Shown one piece after another: positions 55,676 through 63,687 of a stretch of 64,000 bases of DNA. This DNA is from Pseudoduganella plicata (GTDB lineage: Bacteria; Pseudomonadota; Gammaproteobacteria; Burkholderiales; Burkholderiaceae_D). Both the position numbers and the translations under genes were made by a program. The notes under the pieces were generated by a model. That model did not search any database. It saw only the letters and a list, made by a program, of their open reading frames with translations, and had not been told where the DNA came from. Positions within the stretch are counted from its first letter, which is position 1. Each line of letters begins with the position of its first letter. The stretch covers positions 2,976,001 through 3,040,000 of the forward strand of contig NZ_CP038026.1 of NCBI RefSeq assembly GCF_004421005.1, in the 5' to 3' direction.

Positions 55676-58276
55676 CTACGCCAGCGCTGTGTGGTCCTCT
55701 CCCGGCTTGCCGGCCTGCCTGCCGCTGCCGTGCATCAGCCAGTAGTGGTGGAACGCCAGCCGGATATTGTCGCGCAGCTGGATGTCGTCCCACGGTTTCG
55801 TGTAGAAACGGTAGATGGCGCCACGGTTGATCGAATCGAGCATCGCTTCCAGGCCCGTGTAGCCGGACAGGATGATGCGGATCGTGTCCGGGTACATGTC
55901 CTTCACCTTGCTGAGAAACTCCGTGCCGCTCATGATCGGCATGCGCTGGTCGCAGACGATCACCTGCACCGGATACAGCGCCAGCAGGTCGAAGCCTTCC
56001 GATGGCGACGCGGCCGTCAGGATGCGGTAGCCGTCGCGCCGGAACAGGCGGTGCAGCGACGACAGCACGTTGACGTCGTCGTCGACGATCAACAGCGTCT
56101 GCGGCGGCTCGGCCGACTGGTTCGGATCCGGCGGCAGCGCCTTGCCGGCGAGGACGAGCTGGCCGATATCCTGCGCGGACAGCGGGCGGCTGAAATAGAA
56201 GCCCTGCACCTCGTCGCAGCGGTTGCGGCGCAGGTATTCCAGCTGCGGGCGGCTCTCGACGCCTTCGGCCACCACGCGCAGTTTCAGGCTGTGCGCCATG
56301 CTGATGATGGCCAGCGCGATGGCCGCGTCGTTCGGATTGGTCGTGATGTTGCGCACGAACGCGATATCGATCTTCAGCTTGTCGATGGGGAAGCGCTGCA
56401 GGTAGGCCAGCGACGAATAGCCCGTGCCGAAATCGTCGATCGCCACCTTGATGCCCAGCGCGCGCAGCTTCGTCAGCACTTCGATCGTGCGCTCCGCGTT
56501 CGACATCAACGCCGTTTCCGTCAGCTCCAGCTCCAGCAGGTCGGGCGGCACCTTGTGCCGCGCCAGCGCCTCGCTGACGTCCTGTTCCAGGTCGCCTTCG
56601 ACGAACTGGCGCGACGCCACGTTGACGGCAATGTGCATCGGCCCGATCGGGCTCTCCAGCCATTCGGCGATCTGGCGGCAGGCGGCGTCGATAATCCAGC
56701 CGCCCGCACGCACGATCAGGCCCGTTTCCTCCAGCACGCTGACGAATTCGGCCGGGTACACCATGCCGTGCCCCGGACGGTTCCAGCGCAGCAGCGCCTC
56801 GGCACCGCTGACGCGGCCCGTGTGCAGGTTGACCTTGGGCTGGTAGTGCAGTTCCAGCTCGTCCTCGTCCAGCGCGCGGCGCAGCGCCATTTCCAGGTCC
56901 AGGCGCGCCAGTACCTGTGCGTTCATCCCGGCCGTGAAGAAGCGGTAGGCGTCGCTGCCTGCATCCTTTGCCTGCGTCATGGCCGTGTTGGCGTACTTGA
57001 CGAGCGTTTCCGGATCGCCCGCATCGTCCGGGTAGACAGCGATGCCGATGGACGCCGTCAGCGTGGCGCGGTGCTCGCCCAGTTCGAACGGCGAACGCAG
57101 CGCGTCGCGCACTTCGTTTGCCACCAGCACCGCGTCGTGCTGGTCGCGCGTCATCGTCAGGATCAGGCCGAATTCGTCGCCGCCCAGCCGGCCCACCGTG
57201 TCGCGGATGCGCACGCACTGCACCAGGCGGTTGGAGAACTGGCGCAGCAGGATATCGCCCATGGCAGCACCCAGCGAATCGTTGACGTTCTTAAAACGAT
57301 CCAGGCCGATGAACAGCACGACGATGCGCCACTCCTTGTCGCGCGCCAGCTCGATCGCTTCCATCAGCGTGCGGTAGAACAGCGTACGGTTCGGCAGCCC
57401 CGTCAGGCTGTCGTAATGCGCCATGTGCCGCAGACGTTCCTCGGCGACGCGGCGCTCGCTGATGTCGCGTGCCACGCAGATCAGCGTGCGCTGGCGCGTC
57501 TCGACGGCGTCTTCGCCGCCGTGCTGCAACTGCCAGTACACCTCGACCGGCACGGTCGCATGGTCCTGGCGCAGCAGCTCGGTTTCCGTCAATGTCGGCG
57601 AGCGCAGGTCCGCATGGGCCAGCGCGGCTTCGGCCTGGTATTGCAGAGCCTCACGCGTGCCCAGGCCGATGCGGGCCGGCGGCAACGCCAGCAACTGCTG
57701 GCGCGCGTAGCCCAGCATGCGGCAGGCGCCGTCGTTGACGTCCACCAGCTCCATCGTCGCTGAATCGATCAGGAAGATGGCATCCGCCGTGGCGTCCATC
57801 GCGCTGCGAAAGCGCTGCAGATCGGCCGTGCGTTCGCGCACCGTCTGCTCGAGCACCGTGTTGTGGCGGCGCGCCTCGCGCTGCATCAGCCGCACTTCGA
57901 TCTGGTTGCGGATGCGCGTCAGCACCTCGACCGGGTCGAACGGCTTGCTGACGAAGTCGCGCGCGCCCGCATCCAGCGCGGCCTGCTTCTTGTCCGGCTC
58001 GGCCGTCACCACCAGCACGGGCAGGTAGCCGTCCGGCTCCAGCGGACGCAGGGCATGCATGACGTCGAAACCGTCCATGCCCGGCATCTGCAGGTCCAGG
58101 ATGATGATGTCGTAATTGTGCTGCCGATGCCATGGCACCACCACACTCGGATCGAGCGTGGACGTGACGTGGGTATAGCCCGTCGACTGCAGGAGATACT
58201 CCAGCAGCTGCACGTTGACGGGCTGGTCATCCACGACGAGTATGCTGGCGTTCAGGATGTCTGCCCGGCTGATCAT
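55676..58276 (-). CDS. REC-PAS-GGDEF-EAL-REC c-di-GMP signalling protein
   Basis: 866 residues. N-terminal receiver (about 10-130; IIILDLQMPGMDG), PAS (about 160-290), GGDEF (about 300-455; RLGGDEFGLIL intact), EAL (about 465-715; GAEALLRWNRPG, ELTETALM, IDDFGTGYSSLAYL, EGVES) and a C-terminal receiver (about 735-850; VIVCDQRMPIMSG). Both the cyclase and phosphodiesterase signature loops look intact, so either activity is possible. Two receivers on one output enzyme allow two phosphate inputs. Start ATG 58276 lies inside the preceding hybrid kinase gene (50-bp overlap) and has GGGGGA about 5 nt upstream, so the kinase is the likely partner. Confidence 0.92.
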   Translation of the reverse strand: MISRADILNASILVVDDQPVNVQLLEYLLQSTGYTHVTSTLDPSVVVPWHRQHNYDIIILDLQMPGMDGFDVMHALRPLEPDGYLPVLVVTAEPDKKQAALDAGARDFVSKPFDPVEVLTRIRNQIEVRLMQREARRHNTVLEQTVRERTADLQRFRSAMDATADAIFLIDSATMELVDVNDGACRMLGYARQQLLALPPARIGLGTREALQYQAEAALAHADLRSPTLTETELLRQDHATVPVEVYWQLQHGGEDAVETRQRTLICVARDISERRVAEERLRHMAHYDSLTGLPNRTLFYRTLMEAIELARDKEWRIVVLFIGLDRFKNVNDSLGAAMGDILLRQFSNRLVQCVRIRDTVGRLGGDEFGLILTMTRDQHDAVLVANEVRDALRSPFELGEHRATLTASIGIAVYPDDAGDPETLVKYANTAMTQAKDAGSDAYRFFTAGMNAQVLARLDLEMALRRALDEDELELHYQPKVNLHTGRVSGAEALLRWNRPGHGMVYPAEFVSVLEETGLIVRAGGWIIDAACRQIAEWLESPIGPMHIAVNVASRQFVEGDLEQDVSEALARHKVPPDLLELELTETALMSNAERTIEVLTKLRALGIKVAIDDFGTGYSSLAYLQRFPIDKLKIDIAFVRNITTNPNDAAIALAIISMAHSLKLRVVAEGVESRPQLEYLRRNRCDEVQGFYFSRPLSAQDIGQLVLAGKALPPDPNQSAEPPQTLLIVDDDVNVLSSLHRLFRRDGYRILTAASPSEGFDLLALYPVQVIVCDQRMPIMSGTEFLSKVKDMYPDTIRIILSGYTGLEAMLDSINRGAIYRFYTKPWDDIQLRDNIRLAFHHYWLMHGSGRQAGKPGEDHTALA

Positions 58277-60302
58277 TTATTCCCCCTTGCTGCCCGCCAT
58301 CCACGGGTTGCGCACGTTCCGCCAGCCAGGTAATCGTGCTGTTGATGGCTTCGGTAAATTCTTCGATATTGATCGGCTTGATCAGATACCGGAAGAATCC
58401 TGCCGCAATTCCCCGTTCCACGTCGCGCGGCATGGCGTTCGCCGTCAGCGCGATGACGGGAATGTGCGCCGTGCGCGGATCGGCCCGCAGCAGCCGCAGC
58501 GCTTCCATGCCGCCGATGCCGGGCAGGTTGATGTCCATCAGGATCAGGTCCGGCAGGTGACTGCGCGCCAGCGCCAGTCCCAGCTGGCCGTCCGGTGCCG
58601 TCAGCAGGCGCAGCTCGGGGCGGAAGCTGATGATCTCCTGTACCAGCTTCAGGTTGGCGGGGTTGTCCTCGACATACAGCACCGTGATGTTGTCGCGCAT
58701 GCGGTATGGCAGCTCCGGCAGCGGCGGCAGGCCCTCCGCCGGCGACGGCACCGGCAGCGTGGTGTTCAGGTCGATCCAGAACACGCTGCCCACGCCGGGA
58801 CTGCTGGACACGCCGATGCTGCCGCCCATCAGTTCCACCAGCCGTTTGGTGACGACCAGGCCGATGCCTGTGCCCTCTTCCGCGCCGGATTCCTGGCCCA
58901 GCCGGTTGAAGGGCTGGAACAGCATGCGCACCTGCTCGGCGGTCAGCCCCATGCCCGTATCCTGGACGGACAGTCGCAGCGTGCCCGCCGTGCCGGCCGT
59001 GCAGTCGACCACGACGGCGCCGCCGTCGCGGTTGTACTTGATCGCGTTCGACAGCAGGTTCAGCAGCACCTGCTTCAGGCGTGTGCGGTCGGCCGTCACG
59101 TTGACGGTTACGCCGGCCGGGAACAGCAGGCGGGTGCCGCGCTGGCCCGCCAGCGGCGCCATCATGGTTTCGCATTCCTGCAAGATGTCGGCCAGCGCCA
59201 CCGGTTCCATCGACAGCGCCACGGCGCCCGATTCGATCTTGGCCAGATCGAGGATCTCGTTGATCAGCGCCAGCAGGTGGCGGCCCGATTTGAGGATGTG
59301 GTTGGCGAATTCCTTTTTCTGCGCCAGCGTGGAGGGCAGTTTGTCCGACGTGAGGATCTGCGCGAAGCCGAGAATGGCGTTGAGCGGCGTGCGCAGTTCG
59401 TGGCTCATCGAGGACAGGAACGCCGACTTGGCCTGGTTGGCGCTTTTCGCCTCCTGCATCGCCATCGCCAGTTCGCTGTTGGCCAGCTCCAGCTGGATCG
59501 TGCGCTCGTGCACGCGCTGCTCCAGTTCGGCGTTCAGGCGCATCACCTCCTGCTGCGCGAAGGAGCGCTGTTCCGCTTCGCGGGCGATCTCCCGGTTCGA
59601 GTTCTCCAGCTCACGCTTGCGGCTCTCGATATCGGACAGCATCTTGTTGAACGATTCGGCCAGCTCGGCCACCTCGTCGTCGCCGAAGCGCTCGGCGCGG
59701 CGCGAGACGTCGCCCGTCGCCACCACTTCGCGCGCCACGTGCGCCACATTCAGGATGGGCCGCGTGATCACCTCGTTGAGCCGGCGCCCCACCAGCCACG
59801 CGCTCAGCATGGCCAGCAGCGCGGCCAGCACGCCGATCATCATGTAGTCGATGAAGCGGTCCATCATCTCGTAATCGGCGCGCAGATAGACAGTACCGAT
59901 CAGCTCGCCGTTATCGTAGATGGGCTGGAACAGCAGCATCTTGCCTTCCTGGAACTGGAATCCGGGCTGGCCCGCGCTGGACGGGATGACGGGCTTCTGG
60001 TCGGGCGCGGCGTAACGGGCGAACAGCGCGCCGCGGGCGTTGTACAGCGCCCCCGCGTTGACCTTGGGGCGCAGGCGCAGCAGGCTGAGGTTTTCCTGCG
60101 CCAGGCGCTGGTCGTCGAAGGTCAGCGCCGGGGCGCACATATGGCCCAGCAGCTCGGCCTGGGTGCGCATATCGTCGCGCAGCGTCTGCTGGTAGACGTG
60201 CAGGTCATAGGCGACGACGGTGCCGATCGATACCAGCATGGCCGGCAGCATGACCATGGCGATCACGCCGAGCAGCTTGTGGCGCAGCGATTGCCGGATC
60301 AT
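58227..60302 (-). CDS. Hybrid sensor histidine kinase with HAMP and receiver domains
   Basis: 691 residues. Helix 1 (LLGVIAMVMLPAMLVSIGTVVAY), a periplasmic sensor of about 115 residues of CHASE8-like appearance (HVYQQTLRDDMRTQAELLGHMCAPALTFDD), helix 2 (YMMIGVLAALLAMLSAWLV), HAMP (RPILNVAHVAREVVATGD), a coiled coil, HisKA (SSMSHELRTPLNAILGF), HATPase_c (LLSNAIKYN, GTGIGLVVTKRLVELMGG) and a receiver (LILMDINLPGIGG). No Hpt domain, so phosphate must pass to a separate partner or directly. The 3' end overlaps the REC-PAS-GGDEF-EAL-REC gene by 50 bp in another frame. ATG 60302 follows AAGGCGG. Confidence 0.9.
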   Translation of the reverse strand: MIRQSLRHKLLGVIAMVMLPAMLVSIGTVVAYDLHVYQQTLRDDMRTQAELLGHMCAPALTFDDQRLAQENLSLLRLRPKVNAGALYNARGALFARYAAPDQKPVIPSSAGQPGFQFQEGKMLLFQPIYDNGELIGTVYLRADYEMMDRFIDYMMIGVLAALLAMLSAWLVGRRLNEVITRPILNVAHVAREVVATGDVSRRAERFGDDEVAELAESFNKMLSDIESRKRELENSNREIAREAEQRSFAQQEVMRLNAELEQRVHERTIQLELANSELAMAMQEAKSANQAKSAFLSSMSHELRTPLNAILGFAQILTSDKLPSTLAQKKEFANHILKSGRHLLALINEILDLAKIESGAVALSMEPVALADILQECETMMAPLAGQRGTRLLFPAGVTVNVTADRTRLKQVLLNLLSNAIKYNRDGGAVVVDCTAGTAGTLRLSVQDTGMGLTAEQVRMLFQPFNRLGQESGAEEGTGIGLVVTKRLVELMGGSIGVSSSPGVGSVFWIDLNTTLPVPSPAEGLPPLPELPYRMRDNITVLYVEDNPANLKLVQEIISFRPELRLLTAPDGQLGLALARSHLPDLILMDINLPGIGGMEALRLLRADPRTAHIPVIALTANAMPRDVERGIAAGFFRYLIKPINIEEFTEAINSTITWLAERAQPVDGGQQGGINDQPGRHPERQHTRRG

Positions 60303-60642
60303 GAGCCGCCTTTCGCCCGCGCCGGGCCGAACGGGACCGTGATCGCGATGACCTGCCGGCGCCAATCCCGGAACCCTTGTGATTGCATCACGTTACCTCG
60401 CCCTCGTATGGAAGGCGCAGGCCCGCCCGGCTCCGCCTTTCCGGTTCTATTCTATCGTTCAGTTCCGCAATGGTGCGCGTGATTATGCGGACAAGACTTT
60501 TGCAACTGGCAAATATTTCGCCCCGTGCGTGGCCGTGCGCGGGGAGGGCGCGCTAGAATGGGGCCGTCAGCCAGATACAGCCAAATACAGCCAAATACAG
60601 CCAGAGGCAGGCAGGATACTGGCACCAGCCAAGGAGCGACAC
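60303..60642. other. Intergenic region, 340 bp, between divergent genes
   Basis: No gene. It contains a TAGAAT (60554-60559) that could be the -10 of the cinA gene, and four 10-bp direct repeats (60568-60607). A shallow AT-rich patch lies at 60450-60520. Confidence 0.5.
60568..60607 (+). repeat. Four tandem 10-bp repeats in the cinA leader
   Basis: CAGCCAGATA, CAGCCAAATA, CAGCCAAATA, CAGCCAGAGG in succession, between the TAGAAT box and the ribosome-binding site. Such arrays can change length by slippage. Confidence 0.8.
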
Positions 60643-61125
60643 GTGAGCACGGACATCAATGAACTGGCCGCCCAGGTAGGGCGTGCATTGCAGGAAAAAG
60701 GATTGCTGCTGGTTACCGCCGAATCGTGCACCGGTGGCGGCGTGGCACAGGCGGTCACGGAAGTCGCCGGCTCGACGGGCTGGTTCGACTGTGGCTTCAT
60801 CACCTATTCCAACGCCTCCAAGACGGAACTGCTGGAAGTGCCGGCCGCCATGGTGGCGCAGTTCGGCAGCGTCAGCGAAGAGGTGGCCGCGTCGATGGCG
60901 CAAGGCGCGCTCGGCAACAGCAACGCCCACGTGGCCGTCTCGACGACCGGCATTGCCGGCCCGACCGGCGCCGTGCCGGGCAAACCGGTCGGCACCGTCT
61001 GCTTCGGCTGGGCCAATGGCGACACCGTGCACACCGAGCGCCTCGTCTTCGGCGGCGACCGCCGCGCCGTGCGCGAGCAGACGGTCGTGCACGCGCTGCA
61101 GGGCCTGCTCCGCTTCATCGATTAA
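60643..61125 (+). CDS. pncC: CinA C-terminal family nicotinamide-nucleotide amidohydrolase
   Basis: 160 residues, the stand-alone PncC form (CinA C-terminal domain). It deamidates nicotinamide mononucleotide to nicotinate mononucleotide in pyridine-nucleotide salvage. The catalytic Ser lies in LLVTAESCTGGGVAQAVTEV, followed by GWFDCGFITYSNASKTELL and STTGIAGPTGAVPGKPVGTVCFG, all diagnostic. The start is GTG 60643 with AAGGAG 6 nt upstream; the frame is open further but without family content. In related genomes pncC often follows pgpA and thiL; here thiL is 5 kb away. Confidence 0.9.
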   Translation: MSTDINELAAQVGRALQEKGLLLVTAESCTGGGVAQAVTEVAGSTGWFDCGFITYSNASKTELLEVPAAMVAQFGSVSEEVAASMAQGALGNSNAHVAVSTTGIAGPTGAVPGKPVGTVCFGWANGDTVHTERLVFGGDRRAVREQTVVHALQGLLRFID

Positions 61126-61128
61126 GGC

Positions 61129-62034
61129 TTGCGCGTCGTTCCGATCCTTGCGGGCATCGGCCTGACGGCGGCAGCCGGCGCCTGTGCCGCCGCGCCGCCC
61201 GTGACGGTGTTCGCGGCCGGCGATATCGCCGACTGCCGCTGGAGCCGGCCCGCCAGTTCCGGCGCCGCCGGCACGGCCGCGCTGATCGCCGAACGCTTGC
61301 CGGCAACGCCGGACGCCATCGTGCTGACGCTGGGCGACACCACCTATCCGGTCGGCCTGCCCGCCGAGTACCGCGATTGCTACGAGCCCACCTGGGGCGC
61401 GTTCCGCGACCGTACCCGGCCCACGCCGGGCAACCACGAATACTACAACGGCAGCCCGGCCCCCTACTTCGACTATTTCGGTGCCGCGGCGGGCGCGCGC
61501 GGGCTGGGTTACTACAGTTTCGAGGCGGGGCCATGGCACGTCGTCTCGCTCAACAGCCATCTGTCTCCCGCGGACCATGCTCGCCAGCTGGCATGGCTGC
61601 GCGAGGACCTGGCGCGGCATCCGGCCCGCTGCACGCTCGCCTACTGGCATGTGCCGCTGTATAGTTCGGGCGGACACCCGCCGGCGACCAATCTGCGCAT
61701 GCAGGACGCCTGGCGGGTCCTGCTGGCCGCGGGCGCGGAACTGGTGCTGTCCGGCCACGATCACGACTACGAACGCTTCGCGCCGATGGATGCCGAGGGG
61801 CGGCCGGACGCGCGCGGCATCCGCCAGTTCGTTGTCGGCACGGGCGGCGCTTTCCTGACGCCGTTCCGGCTCGGCGCGCGCGGTGGCGAGGCGCGCCAGG
61901 CAACGGACCACGGCGTCCTGAAACTCGTGCTGCGCGACGACGGCTACGACTGGGAATTCCTGGGCGTGCCGCGATCCTGGTCCGAGTATCCCGCGCCGGA
62001 CGTGAACGACCGGGGCAGCGCAACCTGCCACTGA
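61129..62034 (+). CDS. Secreted metallophosphoesterase (purple acid phosphatase-like)
   Basis: 301 residues. A hydrophobic N terminus (VVPILAGIGLTAAAGACAAAP) looks like a signal peptide. The calcineurin-type metal motifs appear in order: FAAGDIADC, LTLGDTTYP, TPGNHEYYNG, LAYWHVPLYS and SGHDHDYERF. Together these bind two metals and hydrolyse phosphate esters. The substrate is unknown. The frame is the same as that of pncC, separated only by its TAA. The only usable start is TTG 61129, three bases after that stop, with a poor ribosome-binding site, so translation probably depends on termination of pncC. Confidence 0.85.
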   Translation: MRVVPILAGIGLTAAAGACAAAPPVTVFAAGDIADCRWSRPASSGAAGTAALIAERLPATPDAIVLTLGDTTYPVGLPAEYRDCYEPTWGAFRDRTRPTPGNHEYYNGSPAPYFDYFGAAAGARGLGYYSFEAGPWHVVSLNSHLSPADHARQLAWLREDLARHPARCTLAYWHVPLYSSGGHPPATNLRMQDAWRVLLAAGAELVLSGHDHDYERFAPMDAEGRPDARGIRQFVVGTGGAFLTPFRLGARGGEARQATDHGVLKLVLRDDGYDWEFLGVPRSWSEYPAPDVNDRGSATCH

Positions 62035-62086
62035 AGCGAAGTTAGAATGACAGCGCGCACGGTGCGCGCGATCCGGAGAACAATCG

Positions 62087-62824
62087 ATGCAAAACACGGT
62101 TCATTTCATCCTGCAGGGTAAAGGCGGCATCGGCAAGACCCTGGTGTCCACGATCCTGGCGCAGTGGCTCAAGTCGAAAGACGACGCCCCTTTGCGCTGC
62201 TACGACACCGACCAGGAAAACACCACGTTCTCGCGCTACAAGGCGCTGGACGTGAAGCACATTCCCGTCATGACGGCGGCGCGCACCATCGATCCGAAGC
62301 GCTTCGACGCGCTGATGATCGACATCCTGGAAAACGACGGCAATTGCGTCATCGACAACGGCGCCAACACGTTCTCGCCGCTATTGGCCTACCTGCTGGA
62401 AAACCACTGCTTCGCGCTGCTGGAGGACTCGGGCCGCAAGGTGTACATCCACACCATCGTTGGCGGCGGCGATACGCTGCACGACACGGCGATGGGCTTC
62501 GTTTCCACGGCGAAATCGGCCGACGTGCCACTGGTGCTGTGGGAGAACGAGCACTTCGGACCGCTGCAGTCGGCGTCCGGCAAGGCCTTCATCGAATCGC
62601 AGACCTATGCGGAACACTCGGCCCGCGTGAAGGGCCGCGTCGTGCTGGCGCAGCGCAATGCCGACACGTTCGGCGCGGACATCAAGAAGATGAACACGGC
62701 GCGCATGACGGTGGACGAAGTGAAGGCCAGCGACAAGTTCAACGTGATGGAAAAGCAGCGCATCAAGGTGGTGTTCCGGGACCTGTTCGAGCAGCTCGAC
62801 AAGGTCGAGTGGAACGGCGGGTAA
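62087..62824 (+). CDS. TraL-like ParA-family ATPase
   Basis: 245 residues. It carries the deviant Walker A KGGIGKT (ILQGKGGIGKTLVSTILAQWL), then CYDTDQENTTFSRYKALDV, the NGANTF region in CVIDNGANTFSPLLAYLLE, and VYIHTIVGGGDTLHDTAMGF. This order and length match TraL of IncP-type conjugation systems, a ParA/MinD-like ATPase whose exact job in transfer is poorly known. The following gene resembles TraM, its usual partner. No relaxase, type IV secretion or plasmid genes are near, so the pair appears chromosomal and on its own. Ribosome-binding site GGAG at 62075 region before the ATG. Confidence 0.7.
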   Translation: MQNTVHFILQGKGGIGKTLVSTILAQWLKSKDDAPLRCYDTDQENTTFSRYKALDVKHIPVMTAARTIDPKRFDALMIDILENDGNCVIDNGANTFSPLLAYLLENHCFALLEDSGRKVYIHTIVGGGDTLHDTAMGFVSTAKSADVPLVLWENEHFGPLQSASGKAFIESQTYAEHSARVKGRVVLAQRNADTFGADIKKMNTARMTVDEVKASDKFNVMEKQRIKVVFRDLFEQLDKVEWNGG

Positions 62825-62828
62825 GGCC

Positions 62829-63293
62829 ATGGACCAGCACAAGCTGCGCAGCCTCGTGTTCGAGAAGACCGGCGTCAAGGTGGACGTCGACGATCCCATT
62901 TTCGCGCTGGTCGCGCTCAATGAGGCGGTGCTGGCCGAAGCGGTGGAACGGCATGTGGAGCGGATCGATGCGGCTTCCGCGGCACTGGTGCGGCAGGCTG
63001 GCGCTCCGGCGTTCGAGCCTGGCGCCGCGCCGGCACCGACGCGGGCCCCCCCAAGGTCCGACACGCGCCTGCTCGCCGTTGCCCTCGGCGCCGCGGCGTT
63101 TGGCGCGCTGCTGGTACTCATCGGGCAGGCGCTGTTCTTCCGTCCCGCGCCCGTAGCTCCGGTGACCGTGCCGGCGCCCCTGACTTCGGAGCAGATCGCC
63201 GCCATCGCCACCGGCGAGAAACTGCAGCGCGCCCTGCCGAAGCTGGATGCGAAAACGCGCACTGCCGTGCTGGCGGAGATGTCGAAGCCGTAA
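62829..63293 (+). CDS. TraM-like small membrane protein
   Basis: 154 residues. The N-terminal half is soluble and helical (KLRSLVFEKTGVKVDVDDPIFALVALNEAVLAEAVERHVERI). One membrane helix (RLLAVALGAAAFGALLVLIGQALFF) and a Pro-rich then helical C terminus follow. The pattern 'vDvDDPIFaLVaLNEavL' plus single helix is that of TraM proteins found next to TraL in IncP-like conjugation regions. It begins 4 bp after the traL-like stop and is certainly cotranscribed with it. Whether it still serves DNA transfer is doubtful in this context. Confidence 0.65.
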   Translation: MDQHKLRSLVFEKTGVKVDVDDPIFALVALNEAVLAEAVERHVERIDAASAALVRQAGAPAFEPGAAPAPTRAPPRSDTRLLAVALGAAAFGALLVLIGQALFFRPAPVAPVTVPAPLTSEQIAAIATGEKLQRALPKLDAKTRTAVLAEMSKP

Positions 63294-63329
63294 TCCATCG
63301 CGTCCTTGCATCCCGCCGCGATTGCGACT

Positions 63330-63355
63330 AACATTTGAATATCTATTCAATTGTT
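63330..63355. promoter_or_regulatory. ArsR/SmtB-type 12-2-12 operator
   Basis: Inverted repeat AACATTTGAATA / TATTCAATTGTT around a 2-bp centre (one mismatch between arms). The right arm overlaps the probable -10 of the arsR-family gene and ends 5 bp before its start codon. Typical of zinc- and nickel-responsive ArsR family repressors. Confidence 0.85.
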
Positions 63356-63360
63356 AACTA

Positions 63361-63687
63361 ATGAGCACTCTCGACAACGAAGAATCGGTCGCCCAGCTGG
63401 CCGACCTGTTTCACCTGCTGGGCGATCCCACCCGCCTGCGCATCGTGCTGGCCTGCGTGGCCGCGCCGATCGCCGTCAGCGACATCGCCGCGTCGCTGGC
63501 GCTGAGCAGTTCGCTGGTCAGCCACCATCTGCGCCTGCTGCGGGCGGCCCGCATCGTCAAGGCCGAGCGCCAGGGCAAGCAGGTCTTTTATTCCACCGCC
63601 GATGCGCACATCAGCGACGTGCTGCACGATATGCTGGAACACATCGCCGAACCATCGGCACCGAACGAAGCGGGAGCGGAAGCATGA
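63361..63687 (+). CDS. ArsR/SmtB-family metal-responsive repressor, zinc type
   Basis: 108 residues. A winged helix (LLGDPTRLRIVLAC, DIAASLALSSSLVSHHLRLLRAARIVKAERQGKQVFY) is followed by a C-terminal helix with the exact pattern D-x-H-x10-H-x2-E: Asp81, His83, His94, Glu97. This is the alpha-5 interface site of zinc sensors such as CzrA and SmtB; the alpha-3 CxC arsenic/lead site is absent. Zinc (or cobalt) binding should release it from the 12-2-12 palindrome just upstream. Its stop overlaps the start of a cation efflux gene by four bases (ATGA), so sensor and pump form one operon. Confidence 0.92.
   Translation: MSTLDNEESVAQLADLFHLLGDPTRLRIVLACVAAPIAVSDIAASLALSSSLVSHHLRLLRAARIVKAERQGKQVFYSTADAHISDVLHDMLEHIAEPSAPNEAGAEA

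Noticed and set aside
58215-60482. 755-codon open frame antisense to the HAMP hybrid kinase
   Set aside because: Shadow composition; the kinase is complete on the minus strand.
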